A stretch of DNA of 64,000 nucleotides from Arion vulgaris. Its lineage: Eukaryota; Mollusca; Gastropoda; Stylommatophora; Arionidae. The notes beneath the pieces are model-generated. The model had not been told where the DNA came from. It saw only the letters and a program-made list of their open reading frames with translations, and did no database searches. This document shows, piece by piece, positions 53,765 to 63,921 of this stretch. The stretch lies in NCBI GenBank assembly GCA_020796225.1, contig CM036753.1:6195001-6259000 (forward strand). The letters are read 5' to 3'. Position 1 is the stretch's first letter. Each line of letters starts with the position of its first letter. The position numbers were made by a program, and so were the translations under genes.

Positions 53765-56221
53765 TGAGGATGAGTTACAACAAAATGAATGTAACATAGT
53801 TGCAAGTAGCTGAGTGTTGAGTTGCAACAAAATAAATGTAACATAGTTGAAGATTGAGTGATGAGTTAACAAAAGAATGTAAGATAGTTAGTAGCTGAGG
53901 TTGAATTACAACAAAATAAGTAACATAGTTGCAAGTAGCTGAGTTGAATTGCAACAAAATAAATGTAAGATAGTTCAAGTAGTGAGTGTTGAATTGCAAC
54001 AAAATAAATGTAAATAGTGCAAGTAGCTGAGTGTTGAATTGCAGCAAAATAAATGTAAATATTGCAAGAAGTGTTGAATTACAACAAAAAATGTAACAGT
54101 TGCAAGTAGTTAGTGTTGAATTGAACAAAATAAATGTAAGATAGTTGCAAGTAGCTAGTGTTGAATTAACAAAATAAATGTAACATAGTTGCAAGTAGCT
54201 GAGTGTTGAATTACAACAAAATAAATGTAACATAGTTGCAAGTAGCTGAGTGTAACAAAAATAAATGTAAGATAGTTGCAAGTAGCTGAGTGTTGAATTG
54301 CAACAAAATAAATGTAACATAGTTGCAAGTAGCTGAGTGTTGAATTACAACAAAATAAACGTAACATAGTTGCAAGTAGTTGAGTGTTGAATTGCAATAA
54401 AATAAATGTAAGATAGTTGCAAGTAGCTGAGTGTTGAATTACAACAAAATAAATGTAACATAGTTGCAAGTAGTTGAGTGTTGAATTGCAACAAAATAAA
54501 TGTAAGATAGTTGCAAGTAGCTGAGTGTTGAATTACAACAAAATAAATGTAACATAGTTGCAAGTAGCTGAGTGTTGAATTACAACAAAATAAATGTAAC
54601 ATAGTTGCAAGTAGCTGAGTGTTGAATTGCAATAAAATAAATGTAAGATAGTTGCAAGTAGCTGAGTGTTGAATTGCAACAAAATAAATGTAACATAGTT
54701 GCAAGTAGCTGAGTGTTGAATTACAACAAAATAAATGTAACATAGTTGCAAGTAGCTGAGTGTTGAATTCAATAAAATAAATGTAACATAGTTGCAAGTA
54801 GTTGAGTGTTGAATTGCAACAAAATAAATGTAACATAGTTGCAAGTAGCTGAGTGTTGAATTGCAACAAAATAAATGTAACATAGTTGCAAGTAGCTGAG
54901 TGTTGAATTGCAGCAAAATAAATGTAACATAGTTGCAAGTAGCTGAGTGTTGAATTACAACAAAATAAATGTAACATAGTTGCAAGTAGTTGAGTGTTGA
55001 ATTGCAACAAAATAAATGTAACATAGTTGCAAGTAGTTGAGTGTTGAATTGCAGCAAAATAAATGTAAGATAGTTGCAAGTAGCTGAGTGTTGAATTGCA
55101 ACAAAATAAATGTAAGATAGTTGCAAGTAGCTGAGTGTTGAATTGCAACAAAATAAATGTAACATAGTTGCAAGTAGCTGAGTGTTGAATTGCAACAAAA
55201 TAAATGTAAGATAGTTGCAAGTAGCTGAGTGTTGAATTGCAACAAAATAAATGTAACATAGTTGCAAGTAGCTGAGTGTTGAATTGCAACAAAATAAATG
55301 TAAGATAGTTGCAAGTAGTTGAGTGTTGAATTGCAACAAAATAAATGTAACATAGTTGCAAGTAGCTGAGTGTTGAATTACAACAAAATAAATGTAACAT
55401 AGTTGCAAGTAGTTGAGTGTTGAATTGCAACAAAATAAATGTAAGATAGTTGCAAGTAGCTGAGTGTTGAATTGCAACAAAATAAATGTAAGATAGTTGC
55501 AAGTAGCTGAGTGTTGAATTGCAACAAAATAAATGTAACATAGTTGCAAGTAGCTGAGTGTTGAATTGCAACAAAATAAATGTAACATAGTTGCAAGTAG
55601 CTGAGTGTTGAATTGCAACAAAATAAATGTAAGATAGTTGCAAGTAGCTGAGTGTTGAATTGCAACAAAATAAATGTAACATAGTTGCAAGTAGCTGAGT
55701 GTTGAATTGCAACAAAATAAATGTAAGATAGTTGCAAGTAGCTGAGTGTTGAATTGCAACAAAATAAATGTAACATAGTTGCAAGTAGCTGAGTGTTGAA
55801 TTGCAACAAAATAAATGTAAGATAGTTGCAAGTAGCTGAGTGTTGAATTGCAACAAAATAAATGTAACATAGTTGCAAGTAGCTGAGTGTTGAATTACAA
55901 CAAAATAAATGTAACATAGTTGCAAGTAGTTGAGTGTTGAATTGCAACAAAATAAATGTAAGATAGTTGCAAGTAGCTGAGTGTTGAATTGCAACAAAAT
56001 AAATGTAAGATAGTTGCAAGTAGCTGAGTGTTGAATTGCAACAAAATAAATGTAACATAGTTGCAAGTAGCTGAGTGTTGAATTGCAACAAAATAAATGT
56101 AACATAGTTGCAAGTAGTTGAGTGTTGAATTGCAACAAAATAAATGTAAGATAGTTGCAAGTAGCTGAGTGTTGAATTGCAGCAAAATAAATGTAAGATA
56201 GTTGCAAGTAGTTGAGTGTTG
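53765..56221. repeat. 47-bp minisatellite (about 52 units, 2.45 kb)
   Basis: Unit GTAGCTGAGTGTTGAATTGC plus AACAAAATAAATGTAAGATA plus GTTGCAA. Variable sites: GCTG/GTTG, GCAAC/TACAAC/GCAGC/GCAAT, GATAG/CATAG. Units from 54300 onward are nearly identical; those at 53765-54300 are ragged with deletions. The unit has no stop in any minus-strand frame, so a 47-bp period cycles through all frames and yields a 620-codon open frame that is not a gene. Confidence 0.97.
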
Positions 56222-56490
56222 AGCTACTACTTCTTCTTCTTCGAAGGCTCCATATCGACTACTTGTTAACCACTCTTTGTGATTTGTATGTGATCCGAGC
56301 CTAAGAGCGAGTGTACGTTGGGCCAGTTATGCGCCTATAAGTAGGCCAACACATCCGATTTATGCGACTCCTTTTACTTACTAGGATAGCTTCCCTAAGC
56401 CCCTACCTCAGTCGCCTCTTACGACATGCATTGTAAGTCGCAGTGTTACTATTCTTTGTAGCCATTGAGGGAACCGGCAACACATGGGCG
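56222..56490 (+). mobile_element. Rep270 full-length copy inserted into the 47-bp array
   Basis: Starts CTACTACTTCTTCTTCTTCG and ends CAACACATGGGCG. The array stops at GAGTGTTGA and resumes immediately after it as GAGTTGCAACAAAATGT (part of the unit), so the element entered the last unit. This defines the ends of Rep270: ~268 bp with a (CTT)n edge, which is a (GAA)n tail in the reverse orientation. I see no Pol III boxes. Confidence 0.88.
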
Positions 56491-57122
56491 GAGTTGCAAC
56501 AAAATGTTTGGATGGTGAAAATTTGCGGTTCTGAACATGTCAGGAAAGAATTGATGTGGAATGGGAAAAAATGCATAAAATGGCGGTCATGGGATTATCG
56601 ACTACTTCTACGTTCGTGAACAGATTGTGCTGGCCCAGATCTGAAGGAGTAACTTAGGTGGACTAATGCATGCTGCTAGAAATTGGTTTGCAATTTCTTT
56701 CGCTCCAGGAAAATTTATTCTCCATCCCCAACCCATGCCTAAATTGTGGCATCGGGTCCTCATTTCTTTGTCACCGCCTCGAGTTCTTTATGAACTGCTT
56801 TTCAATTTATAATCTCGCACTGAGTCGTTTTATCTCTCTCTCTCTCTCATTCCTGTGCTCATTCTATTTGTGTTTCTTCTGTGTATTTGTATGTTAACAT
56901 TTAGTTTGGTTGTTTGGTTGAGGAATTCAAGCCATCTCTAAGTTGATTTCACTATAATTTCACTATAAAACACACGCTGATTTCAATATAAGAAGGCAAA
57001 CTGTTGGTTATACTAAAGAGAGTAAATACACTATCTACTTTTATCTGTGTGTGACCATGTGATGTGTGGGTGAAAATATTGTTAGCGTTGATGTAATATA
57101 TTATGTAAATCTTGTAAACAGT
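56491..57122. other. Unannotated intronic stretch
   Basis: Short (CT)n at 56830-56848; nothing else recognised. Confidence 0.55.
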
Positions 57123-57150
57123 CAGTAATGTGGTATAGGACTAGCCTTCA

Positions 57151-57758
57151 ATGTCTCTTCTAACTCACCTGCATCAACAAATTTCCTTTAACCAAATTTC
57201 ATGAGCGATAACAAACGGCCGACTGGCTCAGGTTAAAAAAACTAGGAAATAAGACTACAATCGTCACGTGACCTCGCATTCTAGTATTGTTGTGTAAAGA
57301 CTAATTCATTTTTCTTAAACACAATATGCTAATCAAGGTTATATAATGCAACAAGTTAAGTTTAACACTAAGGAATATTAGTATTATGAATATTTGTCAT
57401 CAATAAATAACCATGGACTCATAGAACTGAGTAAAATTACAAAAAGCTTACAGTGCTCTATCAAACATTTACAAAACCAGTCCCCATTAAACATGAATTT
57501 TGGTTTTCCTGTCTGAGCTAGTCGGTCTTATGTTGCCGGGGGTCACGGTCATGAGCAAGCTATCTTAGTTCATTCCAGATATTTCCCACCTTCTCTCTTT
57601 CTATGTTTACAGTTCGTCTCCATGTCCCCCTTATGTCATACATACCCATCTTGCGTACAGGGTTCCATTTCAGAGTCAAATGTGGGTGTCTGGTCATCTG
57701 TATTCTTAATGCATGTCCCAACCACTTTCATCCTATCCTTTTTATTTCCTCAAACTGC
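57151..57758 (-). mobile_element. LINE M tail (copy 2) split by MITE-A
   Basis: ACCTGCATCAACAAATTTCC at 57168 and TTAGTTCATTCCAGATATTT, TACAGTTCGTCTCCATG, GAGTCAAATGTGGGTGTCTG at 57566-57700 match 15110-15300. It is flanked by a 28-bp direct repeat starting CAGTAATGTGG (57123-57150 and 57759-57786, 25 of 28 identical), apparently its target duplication. Confidence 0.8.
57207..57548. mobile_element. MITE-A copy 3 inserted in LINE M
   Basis: Perfect 8-bp target duplication TCATGAGC at 57199-57206 and 57549-57556. Ends GATAACAAACGGCCGACTGG (left) and, reversed, CCGTGACCCCCGGCAACATA plus AGACCGACTAGCTCAG (right). Interior TCACGTGACCTCGCATTCTA and AATATTAGTATTATGAATAT. 8-bp duplications fit hAT or P superfamilies; the termini do not show a canonical hAT CAG start. 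Confidence 0.9.
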
Positions 57759-57786
57759 CAGTAATGTGGTCTAGGACTGGCCTTAA

Positions 57787-58045
57787 CGAGTACAAACTTC
57801 ACATTTAAAATTTTCAGTACGTAATATATTTTTATTGCAATGTATTCCGAAATTGCCAGCACACTGGCTTTGTGTCATCTTAACAAATACCGAGAACCAG
57901 TTTACTGGCTCAGAAGTGCGAATGGGTTAATCCGTTTATTTTCAAATCTATTTATATAATAAATATAAATAAATGTTTCTGGACCATCGTATTTATCAAG
58001 CGAAACACATGACAAATACATCTCCAATGCTCAGAACTTCATTGT
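57787..58045. other. Unannotated AT-rich stretch
   Basis: No recognised feature. Confidence 0.5.
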
Positions 58046-58375
58046 TCTCGGTTTTCTTCTTTTCTTCTATGCGTTCACTTCTTACACCATTTTAATCCTC
58101 TTTGTGAGATGTTTCGATCTTCCAAGAACTGTGTATACTCATTGTTTAGAAGGCCTAAACGCATCGACTTCTGCACGCTTAGACACATGCATCCGATTTC
58201 AGCCAAAGCCATGGTAACCTCTTACGACATTAATGTAGGTAACAGTGGTTCTATCTTTACCCCCAAATTTCCACCAGCAACCATCAGGCGGTTTTTTTTA
58301 TATTTTATTGCAACAAATATTTTTATTTTTCTTATTTAATTTGTTCCTTCCTTGCGGCGGCTTCTAAAACCATCA
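58046..58375 (+). mobile_element. Diverged Rep270 copy
   Basis: TTCTTCTTTTCTTCTATGCG, ATGCATCCGATTTCAGCC, CCTCTTACGACATTAATGTA plus GGTAACAGTGGTTCTA and TTCCTTGCGGC line up in order with Rep270, with insertions. Much more decayed than the other copies. Confidence 0.6.
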
Positions 58376-58419
58376 TATTTCGTTGTTATTGGTTAGACAT
58401 ATGTCCATATAATTGGTAG

Positions 58420-58770
58420 AGCTAGTGTCCATATATGATGGTTAGAGCAGAAAATGATGTGCAGGGGTAAGAGACATTGGTCATAGACATCATTAGCGGT
58501 TAGAGACGTTGACAATTGTTAGTGACAGAAGTGGTGACAGTGATTAGAGACCGAGACAGTGGTTGGAACCAAAGACAGTGGTTGGAGACAAAGACAGTGG
58601 TTAGAGACATACAGTGGTTAGAGACCGGGAAAGTGGTTGGAGACAGAGGCAGTGCTTAGAGACAGAGACAGTGGTAAAAGAATGAGACAATAGTTAGAGA
58701 TAGAAACAGTCACTGAAGACAGAGACAGTGGTTGGAGACAGAGACAGCGGTTGGAGACAGAGACATTTGT
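58420..58770. repeat. Degenerate GACAGTGGTT(G/A)GAGACA array
   Basis: About fifteen units of 17-22 bp, such as AGACAGTGGTTGGAGACA, with irregular spacing. Confidence 0.85.
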
Positions 58771-59180
58771 TCAACATTTGTTGGACAAAGCTTACAGGCA
58801 TGTCAATATACATTCGAACCCTATCGATTTATCCTCCACCAATCCACTTTCCCCAATTCAGTCTGCGTCACAAACTAATGAACCCGACCCCTTTTCTTTC
58901 TGAACTGAATGCCTCACCTTACCGTTGTAATCCACAGCTACTAACTATCCTAATTTGTCATCCTCGAGCCAAAGTGAAAAAAAAACCTTAGGTGTGATAT
59001 GACAATCACTGGAACCAGGGCAGATTCGAATCAATAACATCGCCAAGCTTGTCATTAAACATATCAATAGTTTGTTACACTGAGCCAATACTTGTCCATG
59101 TGGTAGGTTCATCTTCTGTAGTGTAAACCTATCATTGAAATATATAACAAAGTTAGAATATATTTGGTTAAGAAATGATA
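58771..59180. other. Unannotated intronic stretch
   Basis: No recognised feature. Confidence 0.5.
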
Positions 59181-59187
59181 AACTACA

Positions 59188-59306
59188 CGGGGAATTGATT
59201 GATTGGCTAACTGATTAACTGGTTCATTGATTGATTAAATAATTGATCGATTGATTGATTGACCGCTTGGTTATTGATTAATAGGGTATTTATTGATTGG
59301 GTGATG

Positions 59307-59393
<87 letters not shown>
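59188..59393. repeat. (GATT)n microsatellite
   Basis: Pure (GATT)n at about 59308-59393 (some 21 copies), preceded by interrupted GATTGATT/GGTTATT sequence. Open frame NQSINQSI is an artefact. Confidence 0.96.
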
Positions 59394-59738
59394 CCATCAT
59401 CGCTGCACCGGTCAATAACTATATGTGTTCTAATCTCTTTCTTACACAATTTCTTTTTTTTTGTTTCTAATTTCGGTGGCAGTACACGAGATATGTAGCA
59501 CCGGCGAGGGCCCCAATACAATTTAGAGATGGCAAAATTTGTGTAGATTTTGAATTTTAAATTTTTGATGAAATTTGCACATGCAGAGGTTTTACAGCCT
59601 ACTATTATCGATTTTGAACTTCTAAAGGTTATTTTACGTGATCAACTTGAATAGGGGACCTATGTTTTATCGTTCATCTCCGATATGACTAGGAACCCAA
59701 TCTTACATTAAGATCAGGAATCAATAGCAAAATATTGA
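59394..59738. other. Unannotated intronic stretch
   Basis: No recognised feature. Confidence 0.5.
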
Positions 59739-59840
59739 AATAGCTCCACGCGGGGAACGAACCAAGTACCTTTGAAACAAGAGGCGAATCTTACTTTCAC
59801 TTGACATAGACCTCCGCACACAGTGGGATTTGTAATCCTC
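59739..59840 (-). mobile_element. SINE5 head fragment
   Basis: Reversed: TTCGCCTCTTGTTTCAAAGG plus TACTTGGTTCGTTCCCC and GCGTGGAGCTATTTC, matching 25.72-25.80 kb. Confidence 0.65.
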
Positions 59841-59899
59841 ACGTCACTTGACTAGACTTCTGCATACTATCTGTTGTTGTTTTTTTTATTATTTATCTT

Positions 59900-60230
59900 C
59901 TTCACATTCACCCTATTGAGACAGGTCCGCAACCAAGGTTTTCAAGTCCCCTGTCCAATGTCATCTTCCAGATCACTCTTTTACTCATTTCTTGCACTCC
60001 ATCTCCAACTTCACCCAAGTGTTCCTGGTCATCCTACCATTTTACCGAGGGTTCCACATGACTGACTCATGATGTTGTCAGGGTCTTCTCAGTATGTCCT
60101 ATCCATCAGACCTCTGTCCCAATTTGCTCACCTACTGTTGTACCTCCATGCAACAGTTCCTGTTCAAGATTGTGCCCACTACTGTTGTCTCCTCACGCAA
60201 GTCTCTGTTTACTCTTATGACATAGAATAC
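59900..60230 (-). mobile_element. Possible LINE-like remnant
   Basis: Composition and broken minus-strand frames (a GHP..LG-like remnant) resemble LINE tails, but I cannot place firm motifs. Confidence 0.25.
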
Positions 60231-60594
60231 TGTTTTCTAATGATGATTTGGTACACAAAGATACCAAGCAACAGATACAACAATGTCAAAGTTCTACAGT
60301 ATCATCATGTCGTTAGAATCAGCAATCAAATAGCAAATGGTTGAGAGTTGAAAACTCTAGTTCATAGTTCATATGTACGGTTTCAACTTCACTGCAACGG
60401 GTCACCCAATAATTGCTCCGTTTCTGTGCCAAACGAAAATCACACGAAATTCAACAAATGTCGGTCTAACATTCCAGAATGAACAGCCTACCACAAGCAA
60501 CTCGCACCGCATAAATGCTATGGTCCTCGCAACATCAAAACTGTCTCATGAATTGCATTCGAAGAGACACAACCCGGAAACCGATCCATGTTCC
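60231..60594. other. Unannotated intronic stretch
   Basis: No recognised feature. Confidence 0.5.
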
Positions 60595-61095
60595 TAGCGC
60601 AAACGAAGAGGCAGAAAGCACATTAAACTCAGATCCCATTTCTAGGCAACGGGGGCAGAAACCATTAAAACTCTAGATCCCAGTCTAGGGCAACGAGAGT
60701 CGAAGACATTAAACTCTAGATCCCCATGTTCTGGGCAAACGAGAGTCAGAAGCACATTAAATCGATCCCATGTCTTAGGAAGAGGAGTGAAAGCACATTA
60801 AACTCTAGATCATGCTCTACAAACGAAGAGTCGAGCACATTAAACTCAGATCCATGCACGCAAACGAAGAGGCAGAAAGCACATTAAACCTAGATCCCCA
60901 TGTCTCCTAGCGGCAAACGAAGAGAGAAAGCACATAAAAGATCCCATGTTGCGGCAAACGAAGAGGCAGAAAGCACATTAAAAACTCTAGATCCCCATGT
61001 CTCCTAGCGGCAAACGAAGAGGCAGAAAGCACATTAAAAACTCTAGATCCCCATGTCTCCTAGCGGCAAACGAAGAGGCAGAAAGCACATTAAAA
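60595..61095. repeat. 57-bp minisatellite (about 9 units)
   Basis: Unit GCAAACGAAGAGGCAGAAAG plus CACATTAAAAACTCTAGATC plus CCCATGTCTCCTAGCGG. The last three units (60955-61095) are clean while the first six are full of single-base losses. Confidence 0.93.
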
Positions 61096-61982
61096 TTATA
61101 TTTAGCTGTGTACAAAAAATACTACTTAAATGTATATATTGGACGTATAGATGACAGGCTATTTGTAGAGAATCGGAGTAAAAGACTGCAAGCTCGGTGA
61201 ATGCATCCAATCACTTTGAGCCAAACAGCCCTACCTTAGAATTGGTGTAAAGCTATGAAGACCCAACCAATCCGAAAGATAAACCAGGTGATGGCACAGT
61301 GAAAATAGTCAAAATAGTGCAAAATAGTCACTTGGGGAGTAGCACAAAAACAATAATATAACTATGAATATCTGAGTTCTGATCAGGATAAAATATTTGA
61401 GATGCAAGCACAGTAACTGAGTTCTAAACAAAATAATTAATCTATTAAAAAAGGCTTGAGCTTTGAACACAGTTCCCTTTTCTATATAGAATATAACTAA
61501 CTATGATCCCTACGGCTTGCAGTCGTAGTAGTTATAAATGTGTTTCTTATGCTGCTGACATAGCCTAGTTAATGCATCAAAGTCACTGATCAATACAATC
61601 AAGTCAAAGCTAAGCTACATATCTTCGTAGAACTGGTCCGGGATTCATTTTGAGTGTGACAAATGTATAGAATAACATACAATTTAGCTTCATTAGAGAA
61701 AGGAAATTGGGAGCTCTACGTGATTCACACACAAAACTATTTAGGGAGTAGATATGTAACGCAATCTTGAACTGAAATTTTCGATGTAAGTAGTTTGGTG
61801 TTATCTACTGTACGAGTAGAACTGGGTGTCTGAGGTGCAGAGTGAGAAGTGAGTTTAACCAGCGAGCCACGGGAACCATCAGTATGTATACCCTTCGAAA
61901 TTTGTTAGGGAAACTGGGCACCTTTGGGTCTGTCCTATTGCATCGACGTCTGTTCAGTAACCAATTACCAATGATATATTTT
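61096..61982. other. Unannotated intronic stretch
   Basis: AT-rich; no recognised feature. ACTGGGTGTCTGAGGTGCAG at 61830 may belong to an unidentified repeat. Confidence 0.5.
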
Positions 61983-62165
61983 GTGGAGCGTACGGCCGAA
62001 TAGATTAGAGCGCAGTTCCCATGCGCTAGACCTTGGTTCAATCCACGGTAAGGCCAATGAGTTTTTTCTGTCGGGGGCGTGAAGAAAAATCTAACCTGAA
62101 CTCGCGACGATTGCACTAGCCATGTGGCCATTAAATTCCTCAGACACATGTCTCCCTGTCCTACA
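61983..62165 (+). mobile_element. SINE4 (copy 3), source of the following array
   Basis: GGCCGAATAGATTAGAGCGC (A box region), CTTGGTTCAATCCACGG (B box), TTTTTCTGTCGGGGGCGTGA, CGCGACGATTGCACTAGCCA, ATTAAATTCCTCAGACACAT, then CCTGTCCTACACCACCC at its 3' end, where the 22-bp array begins. Confidence 0.9.
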
Positions 62166-62567
62166 CCACCCAAAAAGCTGTCCTACACCACCCAAAAAGC
62201 TGTCCTACACCAATCAAAAAGCTGTCCTACACCACCCAAAAAGCTGTCCTACACCACCCAAAAAGCTGTCCTACACCAATCAAAAAGCTGTCCTACACCA
62301 CCCAAAAAGCTGTCCTACACCACCCAAAAAGCTGTCCTACACCAATCAAAAAGCTGTCCTACACCACCCAAAAAGCTGTCCTACACCACCCAAAAAGCTG
62401 TCCTACACCAATCAAAAAGCTGTCCTACACTAATCAAAAAGCTGTCCTACACTAATCAAAAAGCTGTCCTACACTAATCAAAAAGCTGTCCTACACCACC
62501 CAAAAAGCTGTCCTATACCAATCAAAAAGCTGTCCTACACCACCCAAAAAGCTGTATTACAGTCAGT
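62153..62567. repeat. 22-bp minisatellite grown from a SINE4 tail (19 units)
   Basis: Unit CTGTCCTACACCACCCAAAA plus AG, with a second form having CAATC in place of CACCC. The order CACCC-CACCC-CAATC repeats four times (62157-62420), a 66-bp higher-order unit, before runs of ACTAATC units. Ends about 110 bp before exon D. Confidence 0.96.
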
Positions 62568-62678
62568 AAAGGCATTTTTAAATATTTTTTAGTTTTTAAT
62601 ACACTGTTTTTTTTTTTATTATTAAACCTTGTTTACTTCTTCCATATGTTTTATTATTTTTGTATGAATTTTCTTCAG

Positions 62679-62752
62679 ATGATCACTCACGTGTTATCCT
62701 GTCATCCAATTCTAACGTGTCCAACTCAGACTACATCAATGCTAGCTATATT
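62679..62752 (+). CDS. ptprn: PTPRN/IA-2 family exon D (PTP domain, DYINAS motif)
   Basis: A 74-base exon. The acceptor is TTTTCTTCAG ending at 62678 and the donor GTAAGT starts at 62753. Its first two bases complete a Tyr codon with the last base of exon C, giving Y-DHSRVILSS, then NSNVSNSDYINASYI, ending in phase 0. The DHSRV and SDYINAS elements are the standard PTP-domain motifs following KNRY. The next family segment (HDPR.PAYIATQGP) is not in the window, so the next exon lies beyond base 64000. The last 15 coding bases plus the donor are repeated at ~65-bp spacing in the following intron. Confidence 0.96.
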
Positions 62753-63185
62753 GTAAGTATATATAACTATATGTGTTGTTTTGCTCTATACCTGGTCAAT
62801 CTACTACATTGTGTAAGTATATAAAACTAATGGTGTTTGTCAACTATATACCTGTGCTTAATGTTAGCTATATTGTAATAATAAAACTATATGTAAGGTT
62901 TTTTTTACTATATACCTGTGTCAATGCTAGCTACATTGTAAGTATATAAAACTATATGTGTTGTTTTGTCTACTATATACCTGTGTCAATGTTAGCTATA
63001 TTGTAAGTATATAAAACTATATGTGTTGTTTTGTCAACTATATACCTGTGTCAATGTTAGCTATATTGTAAGTATATAAAACTATATGTGTTGTTTTGTC
63101 TAACATATATATTTGTCAATGCTAGCTATATTGTAAGTATATAACTATGTGTGTTGTTTTGTCTAACATATACCTGTGCCTTATT
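62735..63185 (+). repeat. 60-65-bp array containing the exon D end and its 5' splice site
   Basis: Seven units of TCAATGCTAGCTATATT|GTAAGTAT (bar marks exon end) plus ATAAAACTATATGTGTTGTT plus TTGTCTACTATATACCTGTG. The first unit is exon D itself. Donor-like GT positions: 62753 (true), 62813, 62875 (weakened, GTAATA), 62938, 63003, 63068 and 63133; spacing 60, 62, 63, 65, 65, 65. Confidence 0.95.
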
Positions 63186-63289
63186 GTACTGTATAGTTCA
63201 TTTTGAGATGTGTATATGGATATGTTTGAATACGTCAATTGTGTGCATTACGTCATGTTTATTGTGTGTGCGTTAGAGTATGTGTGAAC

Positions 63290-63921
63290 GTGGCCTTGGA
63301 TAATATATGGCAAGCTAGCTCAAGTAAAAATTCTAGTAAATAAGACCACAACCGCTGCGTGAACTCGCATTCCACTATTGATAGATAAAGACAATCTCAT
63401 TTTAAAAGCAACACAACATGCTAAATCAATGTTATAAACAAAAAATTTAAAAGTAAAGGAACCCTTTCATACCTCGTATAGGTAATAGTTAGGTTACAAT
63501 ACAAGTGTTAGGCTTGTATTTTTATTGACCGTCGGCATCACGCCGGCCACCTTTACTTTCCCAGAGCATGTCTGGTACCCAGTTGAGGCTGGGTCGACCT
63601 GCGTCGTGGTCGGGAAAATTCCACGCGCACTGCGGGAGTTGAACCCAGACCACCAGCCTTGCGAAGCGAGTTCACTAACAACTACGCTACCGCGGCTCTC
63701 AAATAAATGTTATATTATGTAATAAATTAAGTTTAACACTAAGAAATATCAGTATTATTAACATATTTCATCAATAAATAACAAGGGACTCGTTGAATTG
63801 TGCAAAAATTGCAAAAAACCTTATAGTGTTCTATCAAACACTTATAAAAGCAAGCCCCCATTAAACAGGAATTTGGATTTAGTCTTCTGAGCTAGTCGGT
63901 CTTATGTTGCCGGGGTCGAAG
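63290..63921. mobile_element. MITE-A copy 4, split by SINE3
   Basis: Perfect 8-bp target duplication GTGTGAAC at 63282-63289 and 63922-63929. Left end GTGGCCTTGGATAATATATG; right end reversed CTTCGACCCCGGCAACATAA plus GACCGACTAGCTCAG. Interior is as in copies 2 and 3 once the SINE is removed. Confidence 0.93.
63437..63700 (-). mobile_element. SINE3 nested in MITE-A
   Basis: Flanked by AAATCAATGTTATA (63423-63436) and AAATAAATGTTATA (63701-63714), a 14-bp target duplication with one change. Reversed head GAGAGCCGCGGTAGCGTAGT, B box TGGGTTCAACTCCCGC, body GGTCGACCCAGCCTCAACTG and an A-rich end. Confidence 0.92.

Larger units (their letters stand above)
44226..62678 (+). other. Intron C-D of the PTPRN-like gene (18,453 bp)
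   Basis: Phase 1 intron, GTATGT to TTCTTCAG. Contains the 13-bp and 47-bp arrays, a long purine tract, nested LINE M/MITE insertions, and a SINE4 copy whose tail became a 22-bp array about 110 bp before exon D. Confidence 0.85.

Noticed and set aside
54345..56207. 620-codon minus-strand open reading frame
   Set aside because: It lies wholly in the 47-bp array. The unit has no stop in any minus frame, so the length reflects repeat number only; no start context, splice sites or domain.
59207..59521. 104-codon NQSI-repeat protein
   Set aside because: Translation of the (GATT)n microsatellite.
27656..63700. tRNA genes at SINE heads
   Set aside because: A and B boxes are present, but cloverleaf pairing fails and each is followed by a shared SINE body, so they are SINEs and not tRNA genes.
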